A DNA stretch of 64,000 bases, from assembly GCA_902780135.1 (NCBI GenBank), contig CACZEK010000001.1, forward strand, positions 128,663 through 192,662, read 5' to 3'. Positions 48,210 to 57,782 of this stretch are shown here, one piece after another. The translations under genes were made by a program, and so were the position numbers. This DNA is from an uncultured bacterium. Its GTDB lineage: Bacteria; Verrucomicrobiota; Lentisphaeria; Victivallales; UBA1829. Each line of letters starts with the position of its first letter. Positions within the stretch are counted from its first letter, which is position 1. The notes under the pieces are model-generated. The model ran no database searches. It was not told the DNA's origin and worked only from the letters and a program-made list of their open reading frames with translations.

Positions 48210-49078
48210 GCCTTGAGTTCCTTCAGCCAGTCGGCGAGCGCATCGTGAAATTCGGGACGGGCGAGCGCGAATTCGAGCGTAGCCTTCACGAAATCAAGCT
48301 TGCTGCCGATGTCGTGGCGGCGTCCGCGGAACTCCAGCCCGAACATCGGCCGGACGGCGCACAGGGCGCGCATGGCGTCCGTGAGCTGGATCTCGCCCCC
48401 CTTGCCCGGCTTGCCGCCGTGCAGAAAACCGAAGATCTCCGGCGTCATCACGTATCGGCTGGCGATGGCAAGGTCGGACGGCGCTTCCTCGGGCGCGGGC
48501 TTCTCCACGAACGTCTTCACGCGGTACAGGCCGCCCCCCTCGTCCGTGCCGTCGATCACGCCGTAGCGTTTCGTCAGCGCCTTCGGGACGCGCTCCAGCG
48601 CGGTCACGGATCCGTCCGCCCGCATCGCCGCGTCGATCAGCTGGCGCGTCACGGGCACGCCGCAGGACGACGTGGTCACGGTGTCGCCGAGCAGGATGGC
48701 GAACGGTTCGTCCCCCACGAATTCCTCCGCGCGGAGGACGGCGTCGCCGAGCCCTTTCAGTTCGGTCTGGGTGATATAGGTCAGGCGCATCAGCCCGTCG
48801 ACGGCTTCGAGCGATTCGAGCAGGTCCGTTTTGCCGTCGCGGCGCAGACGGTCGTAAAGAGCCGGGACCGGGGCGAAATGATGCCGGATCGCGTCCTTGC
48901 CGTCGCTCACGATCACGGCGGCCTCCGTGATGCCGGACGCCGCGGCCTCCTCCAGCACATACTGGATGACGGGTTTGTCGACCACGGGCACAAGCTCCTT
49001 CGGCACCGCCTTGGTGAACGGCAGGAACCGGGTGCCGAAGCCGGCCGCCGGGATCACGGCTTTCCGGATTGGTTTCAT
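48206..49078 (-). CDS. galU: UTP-glucose-1-phosphate uridylyltransferase
   Basis: 290 residues from the ATG at 49078 (AGGAG upstream; longer in-frame extension discarded). Makes UDP-glucose from UTP and glucose-1-phosphate. Visible family elements: KAVIPAAGFGTRFLPFTKAV nucleotide-binding loop, PKELVPVVDKPVIQYVLEEA, GLGDAVLRAEEFVGDEPFA, and FVEKPAPEEAPSDLA. Cytosolic. It is divergent from the rfb operon, so two nucleotide-sugar pathways share one control region. Confidence 0.94.
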   Translation of the reverse strand: MKPIRKAVIPAAGFGTRFLPFTKAVPKELVPVVDKPVIQYVLEEAAASGITEAAVIVSDGKDAIRHHFAPVPALYDRLRRDGKTDLLESLEAVDGLMRLTYITQTELKGLGDAVLRAEEFVGDEPFAILLGDTVTTSSCGVPVTRQLIDAAMRADGSVTALERVPKALTKRYGVIDGTDEGGGLYRVKTFVEKPAPEEAPSDLAIASRYVMTPEIFGFLHGGKPGKGGEIQLTDAMRALCAVRPMFGLEFRGRRHDIGSKLDFVKATLEFALARPEFHDALADWLKELKA

Positions 49079-49135
49079 GTCTGATCTCCTGTTAAACGCT
49101 GTGGCGGAGCCGCGACAGGCGGCCCGCATGAAAAA

Positions 49136-49164
49136 AATATACACTGGAATCACCTGAAATGCAA
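49136..49164 (-). promoter_or_regulatory. Promoter for galU operon
   Basis: Minus strand TTGCAT (49159-49164), 17 nt, TATATT (49136-49141). Its -35 lies only 10 nt from the -35 of the divergent rfb promoter. Confidence 0.58.
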
Positions 49165-49173
49165 CCCGGGAGC

Positions 49174-49202
49174 TTGACTTTTCCCGTTATTTAGAATATA
49201 TT
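49174..49202 (+). promoter_or_regulatory. Promoter for rfbBACD
   Basis: TTGACT (49174-49179), 17 nt, TATATT (49197-49202) followed by ATTT. Confidence 0.6.
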
Positions 49203-49274
49203 ATTTTGCAAACGCGCCGCACGGAAAAGAAGACACGGCGAAGCATTTTCATCTGACAGGAGTACAGGATTCCC

Positions 49275-50339
49275 ATGAACCGCATCATCGTGACCGGCGG
49301 AGCCGGATTTATCGGATCGGCAGTGGCACGGCATATCGTCAACGACACGCCGGACGCCGTCTGCGTGGTGGACAAGCTCACCTACGCGGGCAACCTGGAA
49401 AACCTCGCGCCCATAGCGAAATCGGACCGGTTCAAGTTCGAGAAGGTCGACATCTGCGACAAGAATGAGCTCGACCGCGTGTTCGCCGGGTTCAAGCCGA
49501 CGCACGTGATGCACCTCGCGGCGGAATCCCATGTGGACCGTTCCATCGACGGTCCCGGCGAGTTCATCCAGACCAACATCGTCGGGACGTACACGCTGCT
49601 TGAGGCGGCGAGAAAATACTACCACACGCTCGACGACGAGGCGAAAAGCAAGTTCAAGTTTCACCACATCTCTACGGATGAGGTCTACGGCGACCTGAAC
49701 GGGCCGGAGGATTTCTTCCGCGAGACGACGCCCTACGCGCCGAGTTCGCCCTACAGCGCGAGCAAGGCGTCAAGCGACCATCTGGTCCGTGCGTGGAAAC
49801 GCACCTTCGGGCTGCCGACCGTGGTCACGAACTGCTCGAACAACTACGGTCCGTACCACTTCCCGGAGAAGCTCATCCCGCTCGTCATCCTGCACGCGCT
49901 GGACGGCAAGGAGCTCCCTGTGTACGGCGAAGGGCTGCAGATCCGCGACTGGCTGTACGTCGAGGACCACGCCCGCGCGCTGTATCTGGTCGCCACGAAG
50001 GGCGTCCCCGGCGAAACGTACAACATCGGCGGGCACAACGAAAAGAAGAACATCGAGGTCGTGAAGACCATTTGCGCGCTGCTCGACGAGCTCAGGCCGC
50101 GCGCCGACGGCAAGTCCTACGCGGAACAGATCGTTCACGTGAAGGACCGCCCCGGCCACGATCTGCGCTACGCCATCGACCCCTCGAAGATCGCGCGCGA
50201 GCTGGGCTGGAAGCCGCAGGAAACGTTCGAAAGCGGCATCCGCAAGACCGTGCTGTGGTACCTCGAACACAAGGATGACTGGTGCGCGCACGTGCTCAGC
50301 GGCTCGTACAAAATGGAACGCCTCGGAACAGGAGACTGA
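49275..50339 (+). CDS. rfbB: dTDP-glucose 4,6-dehydratase
   Basis: 354 residues, extended SDR family. [16 protein letters not shown] binds [12 protein letters not shown] and [12 protein letters not shown] supply the catalytic Thr/Asp/Glu and Tyr/Lys; [20 protein letters not shown] is the family fingerprint. Converts dTDP-glucose to dTDP-4-keto-6-deoxyglucose, second step of dTDP-L-rhamnose synthesis. First gene of a four-gene operon; the ATG follows a moderately good AGGAGTACAGG. Three nt to rfbA. Confidence 0.96.
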   Translation: MNRIIVTGGAGFIGSAVARHIVNDTPDAVCVVDKLTYAGNLENLAPIAKSDRFKFEKVDICDKNELDRVFAGFKPTHVMHLAAESHVDRSIDGPGEFIQTNIVGTYTLLEAARKYYHTLDDEAKSKFKFHHISTDEVYGDLNGPEDFFRETTPYAPSSPYSASKASSDHLVRAWKRTFGLPTVVTNCSNNYGPYHFPEKLIPLVILHALDGKELPVYGEGLQIRDWLYVEDHARALYLVATKGVPGETYNIGGHNEKKNIEVVKTICALLDELRPRADGKSYAEQIVHVKDRPGHDLRYAIDPSKIARELGWKPQETFESGIRKTVLWYLEHKDDWCAHVLSGSYKMERLGTGD

Positions 50340-50342
50340 CGC

Positions 50343-51209
50343 ATGAAAGGCATCGTACTGGCAGGCGGCGCGGGAACGCGCCTTCACCCGATCACCCGCG
50401 GAGTGTCCAAACAGCTCCTCGGCGTGTATGACAAACCGATGGTCTACTACCCGATCAGCGTGCTCATGCTGGCGCGCATCCGCGACATCCTGATCATCAC
50501 CACGCCCGAAGACCAGCCGAGCTTCAAACGCCTGCTGGGCGACGGTTCCCGTTTCGGCGTGAACTTCACCTACGCCGTCCAGCCGAAACCCGAAGGGCTC
50601 GCGCAGGCGTTCCTGATCGGCGAGGAGTTCATCGGCAGCGACCGCGTGGCGCTCGTGCTCGGCGACAACATCTTCTACGGCGCGGGGCTCCGCTTCTTCC
50701 TGCACGAGGCCGCAAACCGCGAGACCGGCGCCACCGTGTTCGGCTACCATGTCTGCGACCCGGAACGCTTCGGCGTCGTCGAGTTCGACGCCGAAGGCAG
50801 GGCGGTCTCTATCGAGGAGAAACCCGCCAAGCCGAAATCGAACTACGCCGTGACCGGGCTGTATTTCTACGACAACGACGTCGTGAACATCGCGAAGGGC
50901 ATCAGGCCCTCCGCCCGCGGCGAGCTTGAGATCACCGCCGTCAACAACGAATATCTCCGGCGCGGACAGCTCCACGTCCAGATCTTCAAGCGCGGCTACG
51001 CATGGCTCGACACTGGCACGCACGACTCCATGCTCGACGCCGCCAACTTCATCCGCACGGTCGAGACCCGCCAGGGACTCCAGATCGCCTGCCTGCAGGA
51101 GATCGCCTACGAAAACGGCTGGATGACGAAGGACGACATCCGCGAGAGCGTGAAAGACATGCTCAAAACCGAATACGGACAATATCTGCTGAGGTTGATC
51201 GAAGAATGA
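50343..51209 (+). CDS. rfbA: Glucose-1-phosphate thymidylyltransferase
   Basis: 288 residues, normal length. [20 protein letters not shown] is the nucleotide-binding signature, [16 protein letters not shown] and [10 protein letters not shown] follow, and [20 protein letters not shown] is the sugar-binding segment. Makes dTDP-glucose, first step of dTDP-rhamnose synthesis. Starts 3 nt after rfbB and overlaps rfbC by ATGA. Confidence 0.96.
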   Translation: MKGIVLAGGAGTRLHPITRGVSKQLLGVYDKPMVYYPISVLMLARIRDILIITTPEDQPSFKRLLGDGSRFGVNFTYAVQPKPEGLAQAFLIGEEFIGSDRVALVLGDNIFYGAGLRFFLHEAANRETGATVFGYHVCDPERFGVVEFDAEGRAVSIEEKPAKPKSNYAVTGLYFYDNDVVNIAKGIRPSARGELEITAVNNEYLRRGQLHVQIFKRGYAWLDTGTHDSMLDAANFIRTVETRQGLQIACLQEIAYENGWMTKDDIRESVKDMLKTEYGQYLLRLIEE

Positions 51210-51763
51210 ACATCATCGAAACCGGTATCTCCGGCGTACTCATCCTGGAACCGAAAGTCTTCGGCGACGCCCGCGGCTATTTCTTCGAATCGTGGAACCG
51301 GCCCGTTTTCGAGGCGGCCGGGATCACGAACACCTGGGTGCAGGACAACGAATCGAAATCGTGCTTCGGCGTGCTCCGGGGGCTGCATTACCAGGCAGCG
51401 CCGTACACGCAGGCGAAAATCGCGCGCGCCGTCTCCGGCTCCGTGCTGGACGTGGTCGTCGACATCCGCAAAGGCTCGCCCACCTACGGCAAACATGTTT
51501 CCGTGGAGCTCTCCGCCGAAAACAAGCGCATGCTCTATATCCCGCGCGGATTCGCGCACGGATTCGCCGTGCTCAGCGACGAGGCAGTTTTCGTGTACAA
51601 ATGCGACAACGTCTACGTGAAATCCTCCGAACGCGGCATCATGTTCGACGACCCGGACCTCGCCATCGACTGGCGGCTCGCCCCCGGACAGATCCTCGTT
51701 TCCGAAAAGGACAAAACGCATCCCGCGTTCGCTGATATTGCCCCGTGGGAGGAAGCGCAATGA
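51206..51763 (+). CDS. rfbC: dTDP-4-dehydrorhamnose 3,5-epimerase
   Basis: 185 residues from the ATG at 51206 that overlaps the rfbA stop. Cupin-fold epimerase motifs: [23 protein letters not shown] (catalytic His), [12 protein letters not shown], and [15 protein letters not shown] with the YKC(D) loop. Third step of the pathway. Overlaps rfbD by ATGA, so translation is coupled. Confidence 0.96.
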   Translation: MNIIETGISGVLILEPKVFGDARGYFFESWNRPVFEAAGITNTWVQDNESKSCFGVLRGLHYQAAPYTQAKIARAVSGSVLDVVVDIRKGSPTYGKHVSVELSAENKRMLYIPRGFAHGFAVLSDEAVFVYKCDNVYVKSSERGIMFDDPDLAIDWRLAPGQILVSEKDKTHPAFADIAPWEEAQ

Positions 51764-52611
51764 AGCTCCTCGTCACTGGCGGAAAGGGCATGCTCGGCCG
51801 CACCCTGCAGAACGAGTTCAAGGACTGCGAGCTCGTGATCGCCGACCTGCCCGAGGCCGACATCACCGACGCCGCCGGTTTCGACCGCTTTTTAGCTCAA
51901 AACAAGCCCGACGCCGTAATCCATTGCGCCGCCATGACCGCGGTCGACAAGTGCGAGATGGAAACCGAATTCGCGTACAAGCTGAACGCGTTCGGCACGG
52001 CGAACGTCGCCGCCGCCTGCCACCGCCACGGCGTGCGCCTGATCGCGATTTCCACGGACTATGTCTTCGACGGCGATTCCGGCCGCCCGTACAACGAATT
52101 CGACCGGGCGACCGGCGGCAATACCGTCTACGGGAAAAGCAAGTTCGCGGGCGAGGAAGCCGTGCGGACGCTTTGCCCGAACCACGTGATCTGCCGCATC
52201 TCCTGGCTGTACGGACACGGCGGGCCGAGCTTCGTCCACGCCATGATGTCGCTGGCGGACGGCACGCGCCCGGTGCTGAAAGTCGTGGCGGACCAGCACG
52301 GCAACCCGACCTCGACCGCCGCCGTGGCGCGTCAGCTCCGCAACATCCTCGCGAAACCGGAGCTCGCCGGCACGTTCCACCTGACCTGCGAGGGCGAGGC
52401 CACCTGGTTCGAGTTCGCGCAGGAGATATTCCGTCTCGCCGGAAAGGATCAGGCGGTCTCCCCGTGCACGACCGACGAATTCCCGCGTCCCGCGCCGCGT
52501 CCGAAAAACTCCCGCCTCGACAAGATGATGCTCCGCCTCGCCGGGCTTCCCCCGATGCCCGACTGGCGCGACGCCCTCGCCGAGTTCATGAAGAGCGAAT
52601 TTCCCGCCTGA
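51760..52611 (+). CDS. rfbD: dTDP-4-dehydrorhamnose reductase
   Basis: 283 residues from the ATG at 51760 (GGAGG upstream). Extended SDR: VTGGKGMLGRTLQNEF for NAD(P), STDYVFDGDSGRPYNE, and YGKSKFAGEEAV with catalytic Tyr and Lys. Final reduction to dTDP-L-rhamnose for O-antigen, glycan or S-layer decoration. Last gene of the operon; about 120 nt of unassigned sequence to the convergent binding-protein gene. Confidence 0.95.
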   Translation: MKLLVTGGKGMLGRTLQNEFKDCELVIADLPEADITDAAGFDRFLAQNKPDAVIHCAAMTAVDKCEMETEFAYKLNAFGTANVAAACHRHGVRLIAISTDYVFDGDSGRPYNEFDRATGGNTVYGKSKFAGEEAVRTLCPNHVICRISWLYGHGGPSFVHAMMSLADGTRPVLKVVADQHGNPTSTAAVARQLRNILAKPELAGTFHLTCEGEATWFEFAQEIFRLAGKDQAVSPCTTDEFPRPAPRPKNSRLDKMMLRLAGLPPMPDWRDALAEFMKSEFPA

Positions 52612-52734
52612 GCCACGTATCTTCCGGGTTCGTCAGGTGGTCCGCCTGCCGGATGGCGGGATTTCTTCGCGCCGTCTTTCAAGCCGTTTTCCCTGCCTTT
52701 TTCGAGGCTTTCGGTCCGCCGCGCCCGGGTTCCG

Positions 52735-53640
52735 TCAGGGCATCGCCGGGACCGGGATCCAGGCGGGGGCCGGGGCTCTGCGCGGGACCTGCCGTTCCGT
52801 CTGTCCGCCGTTTTCAGGACGGGGACTGCCCGCCGCGGCGCCGAGATGCAGATACACCGCGCTCAGCTCGTCCAGCCGTCCGCTCGCGCGTTCGGTTTCG
52901 AGGAAGCCGTTGACATGCCGCAGGAGCGCCTCGCTGCCGGGCGGGAGCAGCGCGCCGAGCTGTCCCCGGGTAAACGGACGGCCCAGCAGCGGCGCGGCAA
53001 GCCGCGGGTCCTTCCCTGAATAATACGCCGCCTCCATGACCTCGGTGATCATCACGTCGGCTTTCCCGGAGGCGACCAGCGCGGGGATCTCCTCGTTGAC
53101 CGGATGGATCGTCAGCGCGGCGTCGGGGAGGTTTTCCCGGGCGAACTTTTCGTTGAGGCCGCCGGGGTTTTCCATGACGCGCACGTCCGGGCGGTTGACC
53201 GCGGCGAGCGAAGTGTATTTCCCGGCGTCCTCCGCGCGGCAGAGGACCGTCTTGCCGTTTTCCAGGTAGCCGTCGGACATCAGCGCCTGCCGTTTTCTTG
53301 CCTCCGTGATGGTGATGCCGCAGAGGGCGAGATCGAATTTGCCGTCGAGGGTATCCCGCATCAGCGTGGGCCACGCGGTCGGGACATACTCGATCTCCAC
53401 GCCGAGGCTTGCCGCCAGGTCCTCCGCCAGCGCGGCGTCGAATCCCTCGTAGACGCGCGTTTCGGGGTTCAGGTACGACATCGGGCAGTAGTCGCCGGTC
53501 GAGCCGACGCGCAGGACGCCCCGCGCCCGGATGGACTGAAGCGCGTCCGCGTCCGGCCGGGCTCCGCGGCATCCCGCGAAAAACAGCACGGCGGCGAATA
53601 GGATCAGGCGGAAAAACGGACGGACGATTTTCTGTTTCAT
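52735..53640 (-). CDS. PheC-like periplasmic protein (cyclohexadienyl dehydratase / solute-binding family 3)
   Basis: 301 residues from the ATG at 53640 (AGGAG upstream). Lipobox FAGC near residue 21. The mature part matches cyclohexadienyl dehydratase-type binding proteins: GVLRVGSTGDYCPMSYLNPE, EYVPTAWPTLMRD, VMENPGGLNEKFAR, and ADVMITEVMEAAYY. Such proteins either dehydrate prephenate/arogenate outside the cytoplasm or deliver a polar amino acid. It follows an EamA transporter and a GltS-family symporter on the same strand, but no ABC permease, which favours an enzyme role (inference). C-terminal about 30 residues are Pro/Arg-rich. Confidence 0.75.
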   Translation of the reverse strand: MKQKIVRPFFRLILFAAVLFFAGCRGARPDADALQSIRARGVLRVGSTGDYCPMSYLNPETRVYEGFDAALAEDLAASLGVEIEYVPTAWPTLMRDTLDGKFDLALCGITITEARKRQALMSDGYLENGKTVLCRAEDAGKYTSLAAVNRPDVRVMENPGGLNEKFARENLPDAALTIHPVNEEIPALVASGKADVMITEVMEAAYYSGKDPRLAAPLLGRPFTRGQLGALLPPGSEALLRHVNGFLETERASGRLDELSAVYLHLGAAAGSPRPENGGQTERQVPRRAPAPAWIPVPAMP

Positions 53641-53660
53641 AGGTTCGACTCCTGTTCGGG

Positions 53661-54584
53661 TTATTCGGATTTGCCTCGGACGGCGTTCGCCATGTACACG
53701 CCGAGGACGATCAGGACCGCGCCGGCGATCTGCATGAGCGTGAGCGGCTCCCGGAGCATCAGCGTGCCGGTCAGGACGGAGACCAGCGTGGCGACGCCGA
53801 TGAAGGACGCCGCCCGGTTCACGCCGAGTCTCTCGACCGCTACGGCGGAAAGCCAGAACGCGAAGACGGAGCATCCGATCCCGAGGTAGAGGACGGAGAT
53901 AAGAAACGACGTATCGCGGAACGGCAGGCAAACGAGGTCGCCGAGGCAGCCCTTGCGGACGGCTTCGAGCACGGCAAGCGCGGTGAACAGCACGGCGCCC
54001 GCGATCTGCATGGCGTAGGCGAGTTCCGCGCCGGTATAGGCGGACGCCTTGTCGACGCAGACGAAAAACAGCGAATACGAGATCACTGCCACGGACAGGA
54101 AGAGGTATCCCGGCACGGACAGGCTGGACGTCATGCCCGCCGCGGCGACGCAGGTCACCATGCCGGCCAGGGTCGTCACGATCCCGACGACCTGAAGCCG
54201 GGACGGACGGTTTTTCAGGATCGCCGCCGAGGCGATCAGGGAGATGACCGGGATGCAGGCGACGAAGATGCCGCACTCCGTGGACGTGGTCCGGCTGATG
54301 CCGAGCGTCTCGCCGAGGAAATAGACGCAGGGGCAGAGCAGCACGACATGCAGAAGCGGTTTCAGCGGCTTGCCCCGGAAACGGACCTTGATGAGCCCGG
54401 CTGCGATGCCCAGGGTCATCACGGCGGCGGCGAGCAGGAAACGCCACCCCAGGACAAAGAAGACGCCCGCCACGCCCGTCGAGTGCTTGGTGAACGCATA
54501 GCTCATGCCGTGCAGGATCTCGCAGCAGGCGGCGCAGAGGCAGCCCGTGAGAACGGCGTTTTTCGGGACCGGGTTCGCTGGCAT
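53661..54584 (-). CDS. EamA/DMT-superfamily transporter
   Basis: 307 residues, ten hydrophobic helices as two five-helix EamA repeats (about 10-140 and 150-300). AGAVLIVLGVYMANAV closes the second repeat. Inner-membrane metabolite or amino-acid exporter by family. It lies 15 nt after the GltS-family gene and 20 nt before the PheC-like gene, so an operon of three is likely. The three may share an aromatic or acidic amino-acid theme, not proven. Confidence 0.83.
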   Translation of the reverse strand: MPANPVPKNAVLTGCLCAACCEILHGMSYAFTKHSTGVAGVFFVLGWRFLLAAAVMTLGIAAGLIKVRFRGKPLKPLLHVVLLCPCVYFLGETLGISRTTSTECGIFVACIPVISLIASAAILKNRPSRLQVVGIVTTLAGMVTCVAAAGMTSSLSVPGYLFLSVAVISYSLFFVCVDKASAYTGAELAYAMQIAGAVLFTALAVLEAVRKGCLGDLVCLPFRDTSFLISVLYLGIGCSVFAFWLSAVAVERLGVNRAASFIGVATLVSVLTGTLMLREPLTLMQIAGAVLIVLGVYMANAVRGKSE

Positions 54585-54599
54585 GGACGGCCGCCCGCG

Positions 54600-55958
54600 C
54601 TACCGTTTCCGGTTGCGGAGGATGATCGCGCCGATCAGGATGCCCCAGAAGACGAAGAAGGCCGCCGACACGATGAAGACCGGAAGCCAGCCGACCGTGA
54701 AGACCAGCGTCAGCGCCAGCGCGGTCACCATGCCGCCGCCCATGAAGGGTTCGTGGAGCAGCTGTTTGTAGCCGAACGCCGCGGTCGCCTCGGTCTTGTT
54801 CTCCGGGTCCACGGTGCGAAGCAGCAGGAGCCCGGTCGCGGTCACGCCGAGGGACTGCCCGAAATCGGCGATGGCGCGTTCGAACCAGGCGTCGCGGAAG
54901 AGGCGCGGCGCGACGAAAAGCACCATCAGGACCGACAGCAGCGCGCCCGAAGTCACCAGGATGAGCAGCGGCAGCCAGTTCTGCAGCACGACCTCGATGC
55001 GGATCGTGGCGATCGCGGAGACCACCAGGAAATCCAGCGACGCCCCGGAAATGCGCTTCATCTGGTCGCCGTCGATCAGGGCCGCGATGCGGAGCCGCTG
55101 GAACACATGCTGGATGATGAGGCCGCCGATCATGCACAGCGGGAAGAGCGGGAACCCGGAGAAGATGCGGATGGATGCCTCCGGGAAAAGAGCGGTTTCC
55201 AGATGGCGGCACCCGAAGAGGATCGCGTAGCCGATCGCCACCGCCACGCCGATCAGCGCGCAGTGCCACGCCAGCGAGTCGATGGAATCGCACAGCACCG
55301 TCTGGCGCCCCGCGGAGGGCTGTTCCCGGCGGCGGTAAATGCCCCTCAGGTGCAGCCGGTCCATCTCCTCCATCGGCATGAAATCGTGGACGTGCCCCCG
55401 CCGGTTCGCCCAGTTGACCAGCACCATGCCGACGATGATCGCGATGATCATGCCGACCGTCGCCACGGTGTACCCCAGCGCGATGCCGTCGCTCCAGTCG
55501 TACGTCTCGAACACGGACGCCATGCCGCCGACCGTGCCGTGTCCGCCCTCGAACCCGATCTCCAGCAGGTTGCCGAAGGCGGGCGAAAGACCGAAGAGCG
55601 GCATCAGCACGAACCCGGTCAGCCCCAGCCCCAGGACATACTGCCCCCAGCCGATGAACTGCCCGAAACAGAGCTGCGGGAACGCGACCGCGATCATTTT
55701 GGTAAGCTTCGGAGACCTCACGCCGAGGAAGAGCGCGGCGAAGACCACGTTGATGAGGAAGCCCGGCAGCTTGCCCATGGCGGAAAAAGCGTCCTCCGGG
55801 ATCAGGGACGGGAAGCATTTGAAGACGATGAGGGCGACCGCGCCGCCGATGATGGAGCTGGGGAGATAAAGCCTCTGCAGGATCGGGATGAAGACGCGCA
55901 GGACCTTTCCCAGCGTCAGGAACAGCGACAGAATACAGAAAACCAGTACGGCGGTCAT
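54600..55958 (-). CDS. GltS-family sodium/glutamate symporter-like protein
   Basis: 452 residues from the ATG at 55958; longer in-frame start rejected because the membrane segment begins here. About eleven helices. LPSSIIGGAVAL and FEGGHGTVGGMASVFE match the re-entrant loop signature of the ESS (GltS) family, and a second inverted repeat carries DFGQSLGVTATGLLLLR. Imports glutamate or a related dicarboxylate with sodium. First gene of the symporter-EamA-PheC group. Confidence 0.82.
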   Translation of the reverse strand: MTAVLVFCILSLFLTLGKVLRVFIPILQRLYLPSSIIGGAVALIVFKCFPSLIPEDAFSAMGKLPGFLINVVFAALFLGVRSPKLTKMIAVAFPQLCFGQFIGWGQYVLGLGLTGFVLMPLFGLSPAFGNLLEIGFEGGHGTVGGMASVFETYDWSDGIALGYTVATVGMIIAIIVGMVLVNWANRRGHVHDFMPMEEMDRLHLRGIYRRREQPSAGRQTVLCDSIDSLAWHCALIGVAVAIGYAILFGCRHLETALFPEASIRIFSGFPLFPLCMIGGLIIQHVFQRLRIAALIDGDQMKRISGASLDFLVVSAIATIRIEVVLQNWLPLLILVTSGALLSVLMVLFVAPRLFRDAWFERAIADFGQSLGVTATGLLLLRTVDPENKTEATAAFGYKQLLHEPFMGGGMVTALALTLVFTVGWLPVFIVSAAFFVFWGILIGAIILRNRKR

Positions 55959-56051
55959 GGACGGCCTCTCAAAACGGTTGAAATCTCGACATGGCGGCGG
56001 ACAGAAAAAAACGATCTTCCGCAACGGTTTCTGTCCGGGAAAATACTGAAT

Positions 56052-56080
56052 AATATAGCAGGCATCGGCCCGTTTTTCAA
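56052..56080 (-). promoter_or_regulatory. Promoter for the GltS-EamA-PheC operon
   Basis: Minus strand TTGAAA (56075-56080), 17 nt, TATATT (56052-56057) preceded by TGC and followed by ATTC. Confidence 0.6.
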
Positions 56081-56110
56081 GGCGAAAAGTCCATCCGGGG
56101 CGGAATGCGT

Positions 56111-56138
56111 TTGAAAAACACGCTTCCCGTGATATATT
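56111..56138 (+). promoter_or_regulatory. Promoter for the ABC transporter pair
   Basis: TTGAAA (56111-56116), 16 nt, TATATT (56133-56138) followed by ATTC. Its -35 is 31 nt from the -35 of the divergent symporter promoter. Confidence 0.58.
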
Positions 56139-56246
56139 ATTCGAACGAAAAACATGCGTGTCCCCCCCTCGTCATCCGCGAACGGAAACGGGGCGGAACG
56201 CACGGAAGGAAACAGGACGAAGCATCCGGAACAACACGGCGGCCCC

Positions 56247-57095
56247 ATGATCGAATTCGAGAATTTTGTGAAACAATACAGGGATTTCCGCCTGGAGATC
56301 TCCATGAGCATCCCGGACAGCCGCGTAGTCGGGATCATCGGCAAAAACGGCTGCGGAAAAAGCACGGCGATCAAGGCGATCCTCGGGCTCGTCAGGCCGA
56401 CGTCCGGAAGCGTCCGGGTCTTCGGCAGGGAGTCGAAGGACCTCACGCCGCGGGACAGGGAAAAGATCGGGGTGTCGCTGTCCGACTCCATGTTCTCGCC
56501 GCTGTTCACCGTGGAGGACGTCGTCGCGATCCTGCGGGCGATGTACCGGGATTTCGACGAACCGTTTTTCCGCGAAATGTGCGGCAGGCTGAATCTGCCG
56601 TCCGGCAAGCCGCTGAAGGAGTTTTCCACCGGGATGAAGGAAAAGGTCAAGGTCCTGGCGGCCGTCACGCACAATGCCTCGCTGCTGATCCTGGACGAAC
56701 CCACCGCCGGACTCGACGTCGAGGCGCGCAGCGAGATCATCGGATTCCTGAAGGAATACGCCGGGTCCCATGACTGCACCGTCCTCATCTCCTCGCACAT
56801 CTCGACCGACCTGGAGGGGCTCTGCGACGAGTTCTACCTCTTTTCCGGGGGGAGGATCGTGCTGCACGAAACGGACAGCGGGATCGGGAGCCGCTACGGG
56901 ACCGTCCAGATCCCGTTCGAGCTCTTCGACTCGATCGGCAGGCAGTACATTTCCGGGTTCAAAAAGGAAACGTTCGGGTACGCCTGCGTCACGAACAGCA
57001 GGGAGTTTTTCGAACGGAACTACCCCGAGCTCAAGGTGAAACCGGCGGGCATCGACGACCTGATCCTGCTGCTGGGAGGGGGGACGGAAGAATGA
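56247..57095 (+). CDS. ABC transporter ATP-binding protein
   Basis: 282 residues from the ATG at 56247. An in-frame ATG at 56154 would add 31 Pro/Asn/Glu-rich residues and is less likely. Walker A GKNGCGKS, variant signature EFSTGMKEKVKV, Walker B LLILDEPTAGLD and switch ISSHIS are all present. The variant signature and short C-terminal part resemble YtrB/BcrA-type exporters. Pairs with the permease that overlaps its stop by 4 nt. No GntR regulator, which often accompanies this type, is adjacent. Confidence 0.88.
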   Translation: MIEFENFVKQYRDFRLEISMSIPDSRVVGIIGKNGCGKSTAIKAILGLVRPTSGSVRVFGRESKDLTPRDREKIGVSLSDSMFSPLFTVEDVVAILRAMYRDFDEPFFREMCGRLNLPSGKPLKEFSTGMKEKVKVLAAVTHNASLLILDEPTAGLDVEARSEIIGFLKEYAGSHDCTVLISSHISTDLEGLCDEFYLFSGGRIVLHETDSGIGSRYGTVQIPFELFDSIGRQYISGFKKETFGYACVTNSREFFERNYPELKVKPAGIDDLILLLGGGTEE

Positions 57096-57745
57096 AAGGT
57101 CTGCTGGTCAAAGACTTCCGACTGGTCCTGAAACGGAAACAGCAGCTCCTCATCCTGCTGGTGGTCTGCGCGATGATCGCGTTCACCTCGGACGGCAGTT
57201 TCGTCGTCGCGTACGCGGCCGGGCTGGCGGGGATCCTGGGGCTCTCCACGTACGCGTTCGACGAACACGACAACGGTTTCCCGTTCCTGTTCTCGCTGCC
57301 GGTCGACGCCGGGACTTACGTGAAGGAGAAATATCTCTTCTGCGTCCTGTGCGACCTCGCCGGGCTGGCGGCCGGGACCGCGCTGTTTTTCGCCGCGTGC
57401 GCGACGACCGGAAAAATGGATGCGTTCCGGGACAGCCTCGTGTATCTGCCGGCATATTTCCCGGCGACGCTGGTCCTGATCCTGTCGGTCCTGCTGGTCC
57501 AGATGAAATTCGGCATCGAACGGAGCAGGCTCGTCACGCTCCTGCTGTACGGATGCCTGTTCGTCCTGTCGGCGGTGTTCGTGAAGATCGTCGGCCCGCT
57601 CGACGGAACGCGGGTTGCCGGGCAGCTGCCCGAATGGATGAAGAGCGACTGGTTCATCGTCGCGGGCATCTATGCGATCGCGGCAATCGCATGCGCCGTG
57701 CTGTTCGCCCTCAGCCTGCGGGTCATGAAAAACAGGGAATACTGA
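57092..57745 (+). CDS. ABC-2 type permease
   Basis: 217 residues, six hydrophobic helices (first at about 18-34, last at about 188-210). MKGLLVKDFRLVLKRKQQLL at the N-terminus and YAFDEHDNGFPFLFSLPVDA are typical of the ABC2_membrane_5 family. Translationally coupled with the ATPase. Probably exports a peptide or lipid-like compound, or acts in envelope stress; substrate unknown. Confidence 0.82.
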   Translation: MKGLLVKDFRLVLKRKQQLLILLVVCAMIAFTSDGSFVVAYAAGLAGILGLSTYAFDEHDNGFPFLFSLPVDAGTYVKEKYLFCVLCDLAGLAAGTALFFAACATTGKMDAFRDSLVYLPAYFPATLVLILSVLLVQMKFGIERSRLVTLLLYGCLFVLSAVFVKIVGPLDGTRVAGQLPEWMKSDWFIVAGIYAIAAIACAVLFALSLRVMKNREY

Positions 57746-57782
57746 GGGCCCGCCGGGGGAAAAGGGATTCTACCCTTCCGCC

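Noticed and set aside
49770..51182. 470-codon frame antisense to rfbB/rfbA
   Set aside because: Typical long antisense frame in GC-rich DNA; the sense strand has clear enzyme motifs.
52735..55818. 1027-codon minus frame spanning three genes
   Set aside because: Only its last 301 codons (from 53640) are real; the rest is an Arg/Gly-rich shadow of the EamA and GltS-family genes in another frame.
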